From Cucumis sativus (taxonomy: Eukaryota > Streptophyta > Magnoliopsida > Cucurbitales > Cucurbitaceae), in NCBI RefSeq assembly GCF_000004075.3, contig NC_026660.2, forward strand, positions 1,488,001 to 1,552,000: 64,000 bases of DNA, given 5' to 3'. This document shows, piece after piece, positions 26,701 through 37,900 of the stretch (its first letter is position 1; each line of letters starts with the position of its first letter). The notes under the pieces were generated by a model that saw only the letters and a program-made list of their open reading frames with translations, ran no database searches and was not told the DNA's origin. The translations under genes and the position numbers were made by a program.

Positions 26701-28330
26701 ACATTATGAGAAAATGAATGTGAAATCCAATTTGTTTCAAAACGTAGTTTTAACTTTTTCATTTCGTAATATAGATGAATAAAGCTTGCAAAAAAAAAAA
26801 AAAAAAAAGTTATGAAAATGATATACATGGCTTATTGGTTGGGGCATTGATAGCAAACCATGTAAAATGAAATGGTAAAGAATGGTGAACATTAATGGGT
26901 GGTCCACATATAGGTAGATAGGAACATTAATGTGTAACAATTATTATATCCAAAGCATAAGGGAATGCTCCCATTAAAACTTATTCTGTACACACCATTA
27001 ATTTTTTCGACTTTTACGAAAAATTGAAAAACATCATATAAGGTTGGTGAATGAATGTTTAAAATTATTTAGCCTCAAATGCTTTTGGAACGGCAAAAAT
27101 GATTTTGTTCTATTAAAAATATTTTAAAACAACACTAATGTTCTATTTAACAACAGTAAAGATGTAAAGATGAGAGGTGTTGAATCATTAATTTGATTGT
27201 TTCATATAACGTTAAACTTGGTAAAAGAATTTTAGTTTTAACTATTAAAAGTAATCCCAAACACTCTCTTTCTTAAGTTAACTCCCAATTATTTTTGGAG
27301 ATGATAGATGGTCTATTTTGTGATTAGGAAGCAATGTGAGGGTATTGAATTTGGGCATCATGATGTGGATGTTGTGGAGGAATTGGGGTTTATATAAATG
27401 TGAGCCCAAAGGGTTTGTTTTAATTTATGATTCAAAAGTAGCTAAGAAAAGGTTTTTGTTAATGAAAATCCAAAAAAAATAGGTTACAAATAATAAAAGA
27501 AATAAAATACAATAGAGTTGTGATGTTGAAATGAGAAATGTATACTTAATTCAAAGAGCAGTGGGACAAATCAACATTTGACTTAAAAGATTAGTGATAA
27601 AAACAGTATGCTAATGGGTAATTGTTTTAGTAATGTTCTGACATTTGCATGTTATTAGAAGAAAAAAAGGAGGGTGACTTTGACGTTTACAATAATTAAT
27701 TAAGTTTTATTCACTAACGATTTTTACATTAACAAAAAGTTTTATCTAAGAAAATAGTTTGAAATTAAATTTCATATTTCAACTATGTCAATTTGATATT
27801 TAAAAATTCTATTCATATATATTCTAACATCTGCTACTAAACATACGACATTTTAGTGTATTCGAAACTATGAGGTCTATAGTTTAAATTTTTTGTATTA
27901 AAAAATATTTTTAAATATATTTTTTTAAAACCAACTAATTTATTATAAATAAAATTGAAGACCTACGCTCTCCCTGTATAATTGTTTGGTTTTTTAAAAT
28001 TTAAACTCATGGCTGTGTTATTCTCTTAATAATTAAAGTAAAAAATTAAGAATTAATAAAAGTATTTTTTAAAACAACCTATTTTCAAGAGGTGAAAACC
28101 ATGGTTGAGATAAAACAAATATAAACTTTAAAAATGTAAAACAAAAACCAAAATCATTATTGAATAGAATTTTAAATCGTGTATGTTCGGGAGTGATTTT
28201 GAGATGGCTAAAATCACTTTCCTATTGTTGAAATCACTTTTATCTAAAATAATCACGTTTGAAAATAAAATAAATTGATTTTTGAAAAATAAAAAAATCA
28301 CTTTAAACTGATTTTTAAAGTATCACCGAC
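23759..28330. other. Intergenic: AT-rich, cucurbit-type palindromic repeat at 25040-25260
   Basis: No gene recognised. A T homopolymer of about 21 lies at 24272-24292 and an A run at 26790-26808. A short repeat built from TATCAATGATAGA-like palindromes occupies about 25040-25260. A MITE-like start, GTTCGGGAGTGATTTTGAG, with repeated AAATCACTTT lies at about 28185-28330, directly abutting the hAT-like element, which may have inserted into it. Confidence 0.45.
25040..25260. repeat. Dispersed TATCA/TGATA palindromic repeat, copy 1
   Basis: Contains GTATAGCAAAG, TTATCGTTGATAAACTC, TTATAGTTTATCAATGATAGA and GATAGAGTTTGATAAATTTTG, ending near GGTAATATTTTAAAT. The same wording occurs at 55465-55735 and, more weakly, at 49310-49530. 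I recognise this style of short inverted repeat from cucurbit genomic DNA. Confidence 0.6.
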
Positions 28331-29478
28331 TAGGGGTGAGCATTGACACTCAAAAAATAGAACTGAACGACCAAAATCGAATGAACCGATATTCAGTGAT
28401 CGATTTTTATAAAAAAATTGTCGGTGATTGGTTTAAGGAAGAGTTTTTCGAAAAACCAAACCAGACCGATCAAATTTATATCCCCACCGACCAAACCCAA
28501 CCAAAATTTTAATATTTTAAAATATTATATATATATTATTATTATTATATCATTTGATCTCAGACATACATTGTCTCGAGATGTCCTAAAATGAAAAAAT
28601 TCTTCCTTTAGTTATTGGATCTCGAGCCATAATTGCACCGAGATGGCCTAGGATGAAAGAATTTTGCCTTTAGTTATTGAATCTTGGGCCATAATTGCAC
28701 CGAAATGGCCTAGCATAAAATAATTTTGCCTTTATTTCATTCAATCTCGAACATATATTGCTATCTCAAGATGATAGAATTTTATTCGATTATGTTTCTT
28801 TTTCTAGGTTTTGTTATTTTTGTATTGAAACATCGAAAGGTACAAGTTGAATATTTTTTGTTATTTTAAAGGTACATCTAAAAGATTCGATCATTTGAAG
28901 ATATCAAAGTTTCATGGAAGAATTTTGTAATGTATTACATTAGTATTGTGTTCAAATATAAATATATACAATTGTTTTAAATTTCTATTTTTGTTGAAGA
29001 TATTGTCTTCTCTAACATAAAACAAAATGACCCCTGCTAAACAAATAAATAAAGTTAAGAAACTTGAAACTCAAGTAAACAAAAACCAAATCCATGCAAT
29101 TTCCAAAGAATGTAACTTCTCTATTTCCAATCTCGATCGAACTCGATCCCGAGATGCTTGAGTTCTAGGCTTCTTAACTTCTCTGTCTTCCATCTTGGTC
29201 GGACAAGCAATAGGATTAATCCGAGAACTCAATCTTTAAAGCTTTTTGTCCTTCATCTCAATTGAGAAACATCGAGATTAGCCTCGAGATTTCACTTCTT
29301 TCTTCATCTCGATTGGGAAAAATTGAATCAACCGAAATCGACCAACGATTTGACCAATCAGTTCAAACTGTTGGCTGTTGGTGGTCGATTTTTCCTCTTT
29401 TAAATCAATCGAGTCCATTTTTCAGTGGTAGTTTTTGTAAAAAAAAAATTGATCTAAACCAACCGATGATCATCCCTA
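28331..29478. mobile_element. hAT-like non-autonomous element, copy 2 (inverted relative to copy 1)
   Basis: Starts TAGGGGTGAGCATTGACACT; the right end read on the minus strand is TAGGGATGATCATCGGTTGG. The flanking 8-mers TCACCGAC (28323-28330) and TCACTAAT (29479-29486) match at 5 of 8; all three differences are C/T or G/A, consistent with deamination of a methylated target duplication. Subterminal sequence (GATCGATTTTTA, GTCGGTGATTGGTT, AACCCAACCAAAATTTTAATATTTTAAAAT) matches the opposite end of 17101-18129 on the other strand. The interior carries two arrays of the 62-bp unit (28550-28790 and about 29118-29320). No transposase is encoded; the 81-codon ORF at 29262 is inside the element and is rejected as a gene. 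Confidence 0.78.
28550..28790. repeat. About 62-bp minisatellite inside hAT-like copy 2
   Basis: Units start near 28553, 28618, 28680 and 28742, each with GATCTCGAGCCATAATTGC or a variant, then CACCGAGATGGCCTAGG and GAATTTTGCCTTTAGTTATT. The two middle units are highly similar, the outer ones diverged. Read on the minus strand they match the units of 17600-17890. Confidence 0.85.
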
Positions 29479-32400
29479 TCACTAATCAAGTTATTCTTCT
29501 TGGATGATTGGAAGGGAATTGTTACGCCCCAAAAATTAAGATTATTTTTGGAGTTAATTATCTTAGTTTTGTTTAATTATGTTTAAATTTATGGGGCGTT
29601 TATTTTGAGAATAATTTGATTTTGTGGATATTGGAATTAATTAGATATTTGTTGAGAATTTGATTTAAATGTATGTTAGGATGTTCATTTGTAAAGGTTT
29701 AAATAAATAAAAGTTAGATTTGGGAGTAACAAAGTAGAGAAATAGAAATGTCTTCATTGTTGTCAATGTGATTTGTGGGTTTTTACAAAGTAAGAGGTGA
29801 AAAATCAAAAGGTAAAAAAGTAAAATGAATTGTGCACTAACAAAAATGTGGTTGGTAAAGACGACGTCGTAACATAGGGATTGGAGAATTAAAAAAAGAA
29901 AAAAAGAAAAGAAAAAGGAAAAAAGAAAAAAGAAAAGAAAATGAATTGGTTGGTTGTGAAAAAGTTAAAGTGAAAAACACTCGCCGCAATCATGCTTTTA
30001 TTCCCTTTCCCTTCATATCATCATTTTAAATCCATCAAAACTAAAATAATATACAATTTTCATTTTCTTCTTTTCTTCTTTTCTTCTTTTCTTCTTCCTC
30101 CCCCTCACCACATCTTTCTTTCTTTTCTTCCCTAAATTTCCTAATTCTCTAATCATTATCAACTTTTAATTCAATTAAATAACAATTCTCATTTTCAAAT
30201 TATTTACCCTCTCCTCTCCTCTCTAATCATTTATTTCTCTACATCCTTTTAGAAACAAAATAGATGTTATCAACCCATCATCAACTAACCAAACTTATTA
30301 CTAAACAATAAACTACCATTCTAAATTTATAATTTTTGTTTTCCCAATTCAATTCTATTTTATTTTAAGGTAATTTTGTAAATGATAAAATCCTGAAAGT
30401 CTATTATTTTATTGAGTAAGTACAAATTTTAATACACTTTCATACCAACTCCATCCAAGTTTGATGAAATCATAGTGATTCTAGTTTAATTTCTTCAAAG
30501 GTGTTTCACTTTGCCCATTTATTTTAAATTATTAAATTCACTTATGGAAGTTGAATAATCAATTCATTAATTAATGAATTTCAAAAAGCAAATTAATGTC
30601 AGATATCACTTTTCCCCTTTTTCTTCTTCTTCGTCTTTGCATTACAACTTTCAAATCAACCTCATAATTGTTTCCTTATAAAATAAGTAACCCAATGTTA
30701 ACTATTGAAAACACATCCATTTACCCCTCTAAATTTCACAAATCCTATTCATTTAAATCATAAATAAATAATTGTATAAATTTAAATCTTCAATTTACAT
30801 TCTTTTATTATGTTTTGTTTGAAAAAGAAATCCTAAAAAATAATCAATTTTAATTTTAATTAATTTCAATTTAAATACTTTCCTATCATACTAGGTCTAC
30901 ACAAGTTTGTGAGAATTATTTGAATAATATTTTTGTTAAGTAAGTATAAAATAAAAGATTTAAATTAATTAACTTATGAAAAATTAGGAACCTAATCCTC
31001 TATTTTGTGTTTTGAGTTTTTTTTTTTAAAAAAATAGATTTGATAGTTAATTCACTTTTTTGTTTTTCAAAACAAGATATTTGTTATGAAGAAAAAGTAA
31101 AGAGAGAGAGGTTTTGTTTCTAAGTTAGTTCATTTCATTTTATGTTTTTGTTAAATGAAAATTTGAAACAGAATTAAAAGAAATAGAAAAAAAAAACAAA
31201 AACAAAAAAGTCCAACAGATTAGGGTAGGAGACAAAGTTTATACTAATACAAATTCTACCATAATATTAGTGAAACAAGATGTAAAATTGAATGTAATTA
31301 AATTTTAGGATTAAATTGATATTGTCGTATATTATTTTTTTCTCATTAAAACAAATACACATTTGTTAAAATGAGTATAGTCTTGTCAGAAGTTCAATTT
31401 CTCTATCCACATATTTAGTTTTCGAATTCCGTGGAGAAAAAGCATTAAAAGTGTTATACAATTTCATTGTGCATAATTAAAATATACTAAAAGTTTTGAT
31501 GTTCTAAGTAGATTTTCTTTGCTATGAAATTTTTAGGTTTCAATTTTAACATTCTCAAACACGTTTTTAGCATTCTCAAACTGAGTTAATGAAAGAAAAT
31601 ATTGGAAAAGAGGTTGGTGGAACAAAATTTAAATTTAAGAATGAAAATGAAAGGGTGTGAAAAGTAGAATTAATTTAGAAAATTTATTGTGGAAATAAAA
31701 AAAAGAAAGTAATTCTTATGAATAGTGATATAATGAAGGTATCCAAATATTGCCAAATGAAGTAATTATTGTGTGGGCTATAAAGTTTTGTACGTAGGAG
31801 AGGTTCTCACTCTCTTCGAAACTTCTTTTTTGGATTAAATCTTTTACTTTATGCTTTTCCAAATTTGAAAATTACAAAAGTATCATAAAGTAGAACCAAA
31901 ACACAACACTACAAAAGAAAAACTAAAGCACTCATTCACAAAATAATACACATTACACACACACAATCATTTCTAAAGTTTAAAATAAATTCAAATCGTT
32001 AATATCCACCTTAAGCATTCATATTCTATTTAACACATATATTCAAATTAAGAAGTAAAACAAATCCCAAATATTGTTAGTGAGTTTTTTTCTTTTTTAT
32101 TTTGGAAGAAGATGAATATTTTGTCAATTTTATGATTTATAGCTTTCTATATTTAAAATGATTTAAACTAAAATTGAATAAGTTGAAAATAGGTACGCAC
32201 TATACTAGCTAGTAATATTAAGCTAGTTTTATTCTGGCAATGATAGTGAATTATTGAAGTTTTTTCTTTGTTATATAAAAAAAGTAATAAAATAGAAATG
32301 ATAATTTAAAAAAGAAAGAACGACATGTCGGCAAGATTCAATATGAAGATGATGGGGCATTGTAACCGCCAAATACTAATTGGCGCTTTTAACCGCAATC

Positions 32401-32866
32401 CACGCTCAGAATCAAAGTTCCGGTCAACTCCAAGCCCACATCATAACTCCCTAAACCAACCAATCAGATTTCACTCAAGTCCAAATTTCAACTGTCAAAG
32501 TACCAAATACTTTGACTTTTTAGCTTCAACCAATCACCAACTTCCACGTTTCTTCCCATGCGTCGAATTAGAAGCAGAGGAACTTCCCCCTAAAGCTCGT
32601 ATGCAAAAGAAGAATAATTGAGCTAACTCGAAATTACAACTCAGTGAAGCCTTTTCTTTTTCCTCTTTTTGCTCTGCGAGCGAGTTGCAGAATCGGTCCC
32701 CTCAAAACACCATCATCACTACCTCCATTAAAATCCTCCATGAAGCATTATAGTTTCGAGAATCGGTTTCACATCATGAACTCCTCCTCTAAAACTCCAA
32801 CCCACATTCTCTTTAAATTCCCATAACCACAGTTTCAATCTGAACTGAACCCATTTCTCTTCTTCA
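29479..32866. other. Intergenic: homopurine and homopyrimidine tracts, WEB promoter side
   Basis: A purine-only run of about 50 bp (29890-29942, AAAAGAAA type) is followed 115 bp later by a pyrimidine-only run (30057-30118) made of TTTTCTTC 8-mers. The next 2 kb are AT-rich with no coding pattern. An open frame of 98 codons at 32325-32621 has no recognisable motif and is probably part of the WEB upstream region. Confidence 0.45.
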
Positions 32867-34978
32867 ATGGCGGAGGCACCGGACCCAGCTTCTGAGGCAG
32901 TTCCACGAACCCCATGTATAGCTGAAACCAGACCCCAAATGGTTTCACACTCTGACCCATTTGGCCTCGGACCCACCGGAAGTGGCTCTTCCACTCCCCC
33001 ACCTGGGATTCGACGGGTCAATTTCAGGGCTGTGATCGACACCAACCCCCCTTTTGGGTCCGTCAAAGAGGCCGTCACCCGGTTCGGCGGCAGCGGCCCA
33101 TGGATACCCTTTTCCAAGGTAAACCACACAATGCCTTCTCTTTCTCCGTTTTTTTCTGTCTTGGAGCTTCAGAACTGACAATTTTGTAGTTTTTAATTTC
33201 TTGTTGAAATTGAATAGTAGTGGAAACAGGGGTCTCCCGATTAAGATGGATGAGGTTCATTATAATATTATTGTTTATTTTTTTGACCATGTGAGTTTGA
33301 TGTCACTGTCAATTCACGGATACATTTGATGCTTGTAATGGTTGAAGAATTCAAAATATGTTTCTAGAAGAAGAAACCATTGTTTAAATAATGATCTCAA
33401 CAAAGTTCTACTTCCTGTGTTTGTTTCAGTTTTTCATTTTCTATTTGTGTTATGCATTGTTTTTGTTTATTTCTAAGGTGATTTCTGATTCATCATCATG
33501 ATGAAACTCAGGGGATTGAGGAGTTTGATATTAAGAGAATGGAGGAGCAAACAGCTGAGTTGGAGAAAGATTTGATCGTTAAAGAATTAGAAACACTTGA
33601 TGTATTGGAAGAATTAGGTGCAACAAAAAGAATGGTGGAAGAGTTAAAAAGGCAGCTGAGGACAGAAGCATTGAAATGCTTTCCACCGCCAAATTTTCAT
33701 TCAGGGGAACAGACTCCAACTCCTACTACTGTTAAAGAAATTGAGGAAAGTTTTGGTGATTTCACTAACAATCATGAGCAGCATGTGTTAGGAGATTCAT
33801 GTCCATCACCTGACATGATCTTAATGGAGTTGAAGCAAGCAAAAATGAACCTTGGAAAGACTATAAATGATCTGGGTGTCATTCAAACTTCTGTGGAATC
33901 GCTCAATAGGAAAATGAAGAGAGAAAAGAGTTTGCTGGCCAAGAGACGAGATGGGGTTGTGCCAAAGCCGAAGCTTTCTTGTCCATTGACATTGGATGAG
34001 GAGCTCAAACCAATTCAGATAAAGTCCCAAGTGACTGATGATATTGAATTTAAAGATGTATCTGAGAATTCATTCCATACGTTGAGGGAGCCTCCTCAGC
34101 TGAACCCAATGGGTGGACAAACAAATGGAGTGAAATCTGATTATTTGGCAGCAAATGAGCAGAAGATGGCTAGTTTGAGAACTGCAGAGCTAAGGTTGGT
34201 AGCAGCGAGGAAAATGGAAGAGGCTGCAAGAGCAGCAGAGGCAGTGGCTTTAGCTGAAGTTGAAGCTTTAAGTTGCATTGATAATTCAGCTGGATTTTCT
34301 TTGCAAGAGCCTGAAACTGTGGCATTTAACTTCAAAGAGCAATCTCTCTTAAACCCCAACACTCAGAAACCTGAGGAATATCAGTTTGATGAGACAAATT
34401 CCTCCAAATTGTCCATAGCAAAGAAGTTGAAGGAAGCAAAAGAGGAGCTTAATCTTGGCAAGAAAGCTTTGGAGGAGGCTTTAAATAGAGTTGAACTTGC
34501 AAATAGAAAGCAACTAGTAGCTGAAGAAACTCTAAGAAAATGGGCACCAGAACACAAGGGACCTGCCATTTACTACCCAAGTAGCCTCAACAATTTCCAC
34601 CATTCCGCTCTCGCGAACTTTCATCCATCCATTCATCAAGGCTCTCCGTTACACAACATGAGTAGGCCAGAACTTGTAATGAAAAAGGATTCAAAGCCTG
34701 TTCTAAGATCTACCATTTCGATGCGAGACGTGCTAAGCAGGAAGCAAGGTTTATCAGGAGACAGCATAGGAAGAAGGGAAAGCCAGTGTGAAAAACAGAA
34801 AGTTGCTTTGAGTCAAATGCTCCATCTCCATGCATTAAGAGAGGATCTAACATTTCCTTCAAAAATAGAGAATGACAGAAATGAACAAAAGAATCTTTCA
34901 ACAGAAAGAAAGAGATTTGGCTTCATCCACATAGCTCTCCCCATGAAGAAGCAAAGTAAGAAAAAGCCACAATCATAA
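32867..34978 (+). CDS. WEB-family coiled-coil protein (At2g40480/At3g56270-like)
   Basis: Exons 32867-33118 and 33512-34978 (GT-AG intron in phase 0 after PWIPFSK) give 572 residues. The N-terminus is acidic and disordered and includes NPPFGSVKEAVTRFGG, the conserved entry motif of WEB/PMI2-related (DUF827) proteins. After the junction the chain becomes coiled coil: GIEEFDIKRMEEQTAELEKD through VEELKRQL, then MELKQAKMNLGKTINDLG, the Ala-rich helix with ARKMEEAARAAEAVALAE, and KKLKEAKEELNLGKKALEEA to RVELANRK. The C-terminus is basic (IALPMKKQSKKKPQ), as seen in this family. WEB1 itself works in blue-light chloroplast movement with PMI2; this subfamily has no firmly known role. It is a little longer than the two Arabidopsis relatives I recall. 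ORFs on the opposite strand here are shadows. Confidence 0.9.
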
Positions 34979-37900
34979 ACAAAGTACAGTATCATCCAAT
35001 TGTTGAAGGAAGGAAGTGTGAGGTTCTAACATATATTTTATTTATTCATTAGTTGCTATCTGTTTTGAGTGATGTGCTATAATACCACAGTTGTGATATT
35101 CAATAATTTTTCAGTTATCTTTTTCATTGGTTGTTAAATGTTTCGGTTTGAGATTTCTTAGGGGGATTTGTTGATGCTGAAATTTCATTGTTGATGAGTA
35201 TAATGTGTGCTAGGCAATTAATGTTGGAAGTGTATTTTGCCCTTAAATTTAGCTTTTGATATGACATATCCTCTGTTAATGATCTGCCACCACTTGGTTT
35301 ACAAAGGACAGGACTTTTTAAAAAAAAGGCATTTTTATGCAAAAATTGGTACAATTATGATTAGTTGATACTACTTTTGCAAAGCACAAAGAAAACTATG
35401 TAATAACATTGCCATTTTCAATACTATGCTCTCTTTTTTGTCCTACCTTTGCAAGGATGGGAAGAAGTATGAGTATTGGAAATGTAGACACCATTAGAGG
35501 AAGCATCAATGCCTCCCTCCCTCCTCTTTCCATAAATCTTTCCAGGAAAATTGAGATATGAAAAGCCCAATACTATTTTAGTTTTGAAACAGACAAAAAT
35601 ATGGACCTTAAGGCCCATACAGGAAGCCAACCAAACCAAGGGAAGTAGCCCAATTTCGACCAAATTTGGGAATGTGATTGGACAAACCCCTTTAATTACA
35701 TCCTTAATAACTTTATAAAAATGTTTAATTTTTGGGGTTTTCTCAAAAGTAGAAAAAAAAGAAGAATATTTCGTTACAAAAATCATGAAAGTATTTGTGA
35801 TAAACATCACAACCGTTCATTATTTTTTTCTTTCCAAAATAAAAATTTAAATGAAACATGGAGGTCACCTTTGGTTGGATTATGCCATCGACCATCTTTA
35901 TATATTTATTTCTTCATTTGTGCTTATTAACCTCTCTTTCTCTACATATATATTTAATTTATTCTTTTTCATTATTTTCCTTCTCAAAGCAAATAAGTTT
36001 CAATAATAATAAGCAAAAGTAAGGTTTTATATAAATGAAAAAAAAAAAAAAAACTAACTAACTCCACATATTTCTATATAATTTAATTGCTTTCTTGGAA
36101 TCTTGATGAGACTAGAGAATTAGATACTTTAAATAATTATTGTGAAAAAATTCTCTTTGTCATTATATAATATTTTCATTTATCTCACATAGCTAGTGAA
36201 AAGATATAATGTCTTAACCAATAATGTAAAAGAATCTTTTTATCTATTTTTTTAAGAATTTAAAAAGATAAATTAGAATTTTATGGCTTAATTAATTTCT
36301 TTTTTAAATTTGTATACGTCAACTCATTAAATACCAAGTTAGCTTCCTATTAAGTGTATTTACATATAGAACAAATATTAATTTATACCTATAAACTTTA
36401 GAAATTATATTTCCATATATCAATTTAAATTCTAAATTTTGGTAATTGTATCTAAACCAATAAAACATAAAAAAAAAAAATGTTTAAATAATTGATACAA
36501 TTTTAAAGTTTTGAAAAATAAATTGATATTCTCTTAACATTCTATTTGGAAGAAAAAAAGAGAATATGAATTGTTAGCTAATCTCTTCTCATGATAGTTT
36601 GAAGAATCCAAGTAAGGTAAAGTTTAATCTCAAAACAAAATAAATGAGAAATAATTATGGGATATGATATATAAAAAAAAAAATGTCAAAAAATAGAAGA
36701 GATTAAACTGAAGTGTTGTTTAAATAAGGACTATATATAGTGTGTTTAGGGTAATGTAGTATTTATGGAAATTAGGGATTTTGAGTGTTGATTGAAGATT
36801 GAACCCACACATGTCAAAATTGTGTTTTAGAAATGCCCACGGAATATATCTCTCTTTTTTTTTTTCTTTTGCAAAGGAATAAATTAAAATTCTTAGCTTA
36901 ATTAAAAGTTATAATATGCTCTCACATGTACACATCAATCAGCCCCTATATTTGAAGATAGATATCCATATGAAAAACTAAAAAAGAAAAGGAAAAGTTA
37001 TTTTTATTATTATTGTAGAAAATAAAAAAGGAAAGAAAAAAAGAAGAAGATGATAATATTTATCCATAAAGTGTTTTTTTAATCTTAGAATGAAAAGGAA
37101 TGGGGGCTTCCTAAGGTTGCCACTTGGCTTAAAGCATTTAATATTATTCTTCCTTAATTATCTTATAATTTTTGTGTTTATCACATGATTCATTATCATT
37201 TAACAAACCATAAAATTTATTCATGGATATATAATAAGCTTACTTTAACTTTGGTTTTCTGCAGCTTTTTAAAATATTGTTAACAATTGTATTTTTCATT
37301 TTTGTAAACTTAATTGTAATATGAAGTAGAGTAGTTGTTTTCCATCAATTTTAGCTTTATTCTTAAACAAGTTAAGTTGGATTTTGATGAACAATACTAA
37401 ACTATCATTTTAGGGATATAATAACTAAAATAGACTCAATATATTTTTCATCATTAAATAATGGATATTAAATATTATTTAACTATACATATTTAAGAAG
37501 AATCAAAGAACTAATAAATAACTAGGAGTGATTGTAGAAAATAATCTTAATAATTTGTTTGATCGAGTACAATCTCAAAATCAATCACAAACACACAATC
37601 TTACTTTAATTGTCCTCTCTTATTGTATTAAAATGAAGTTTTAAAGTTATTTAACACTTAAAAAAAGTATTGTAGTTTTGTATATGTGATTATACATGGA
37701 CAAATTAAATGTTCTGTAGAAACAGTAATAATAAGAAAAAGAACAATTCAATGATTTAACTTTTGTAAATATTCTATGATAAGAATTTTTTTGTAATAAT
37801 GTAGTTTATATATCCAAACATTACTCAATGGTTATGAAAAAGTAATAATAATCAAATCATAAAGAATAACATAATTTGCCTATGGTGTGGTCCGGTCCTC

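Noticed and set aside
29262..29507. 81-codon plus-strand ORF
   Set aside because: It is inside and partly past the end of hAT-like copy 2, without any motif.
32325..32621. 98-codon ORF upstream of the WEB gene
   Set aside because: No known motif, ends 245 bp before the WEB start, and its composition resembles a promoter/5' region. It was not strong enough to call.
33075..33290. Minus-strand ORFs across the WEB first exon (32728-33290)
   Set aside because: They are shadows of the GC-richer coding exon on the plus strand.
35424..35810. 128-codon minus-strand ORF downstream of WEB
   Set aside because: It has no recognisable domain or signal peptide, no partner exons, and overlaps a shorter ORF on the other strand. 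Chance is the likely cause.
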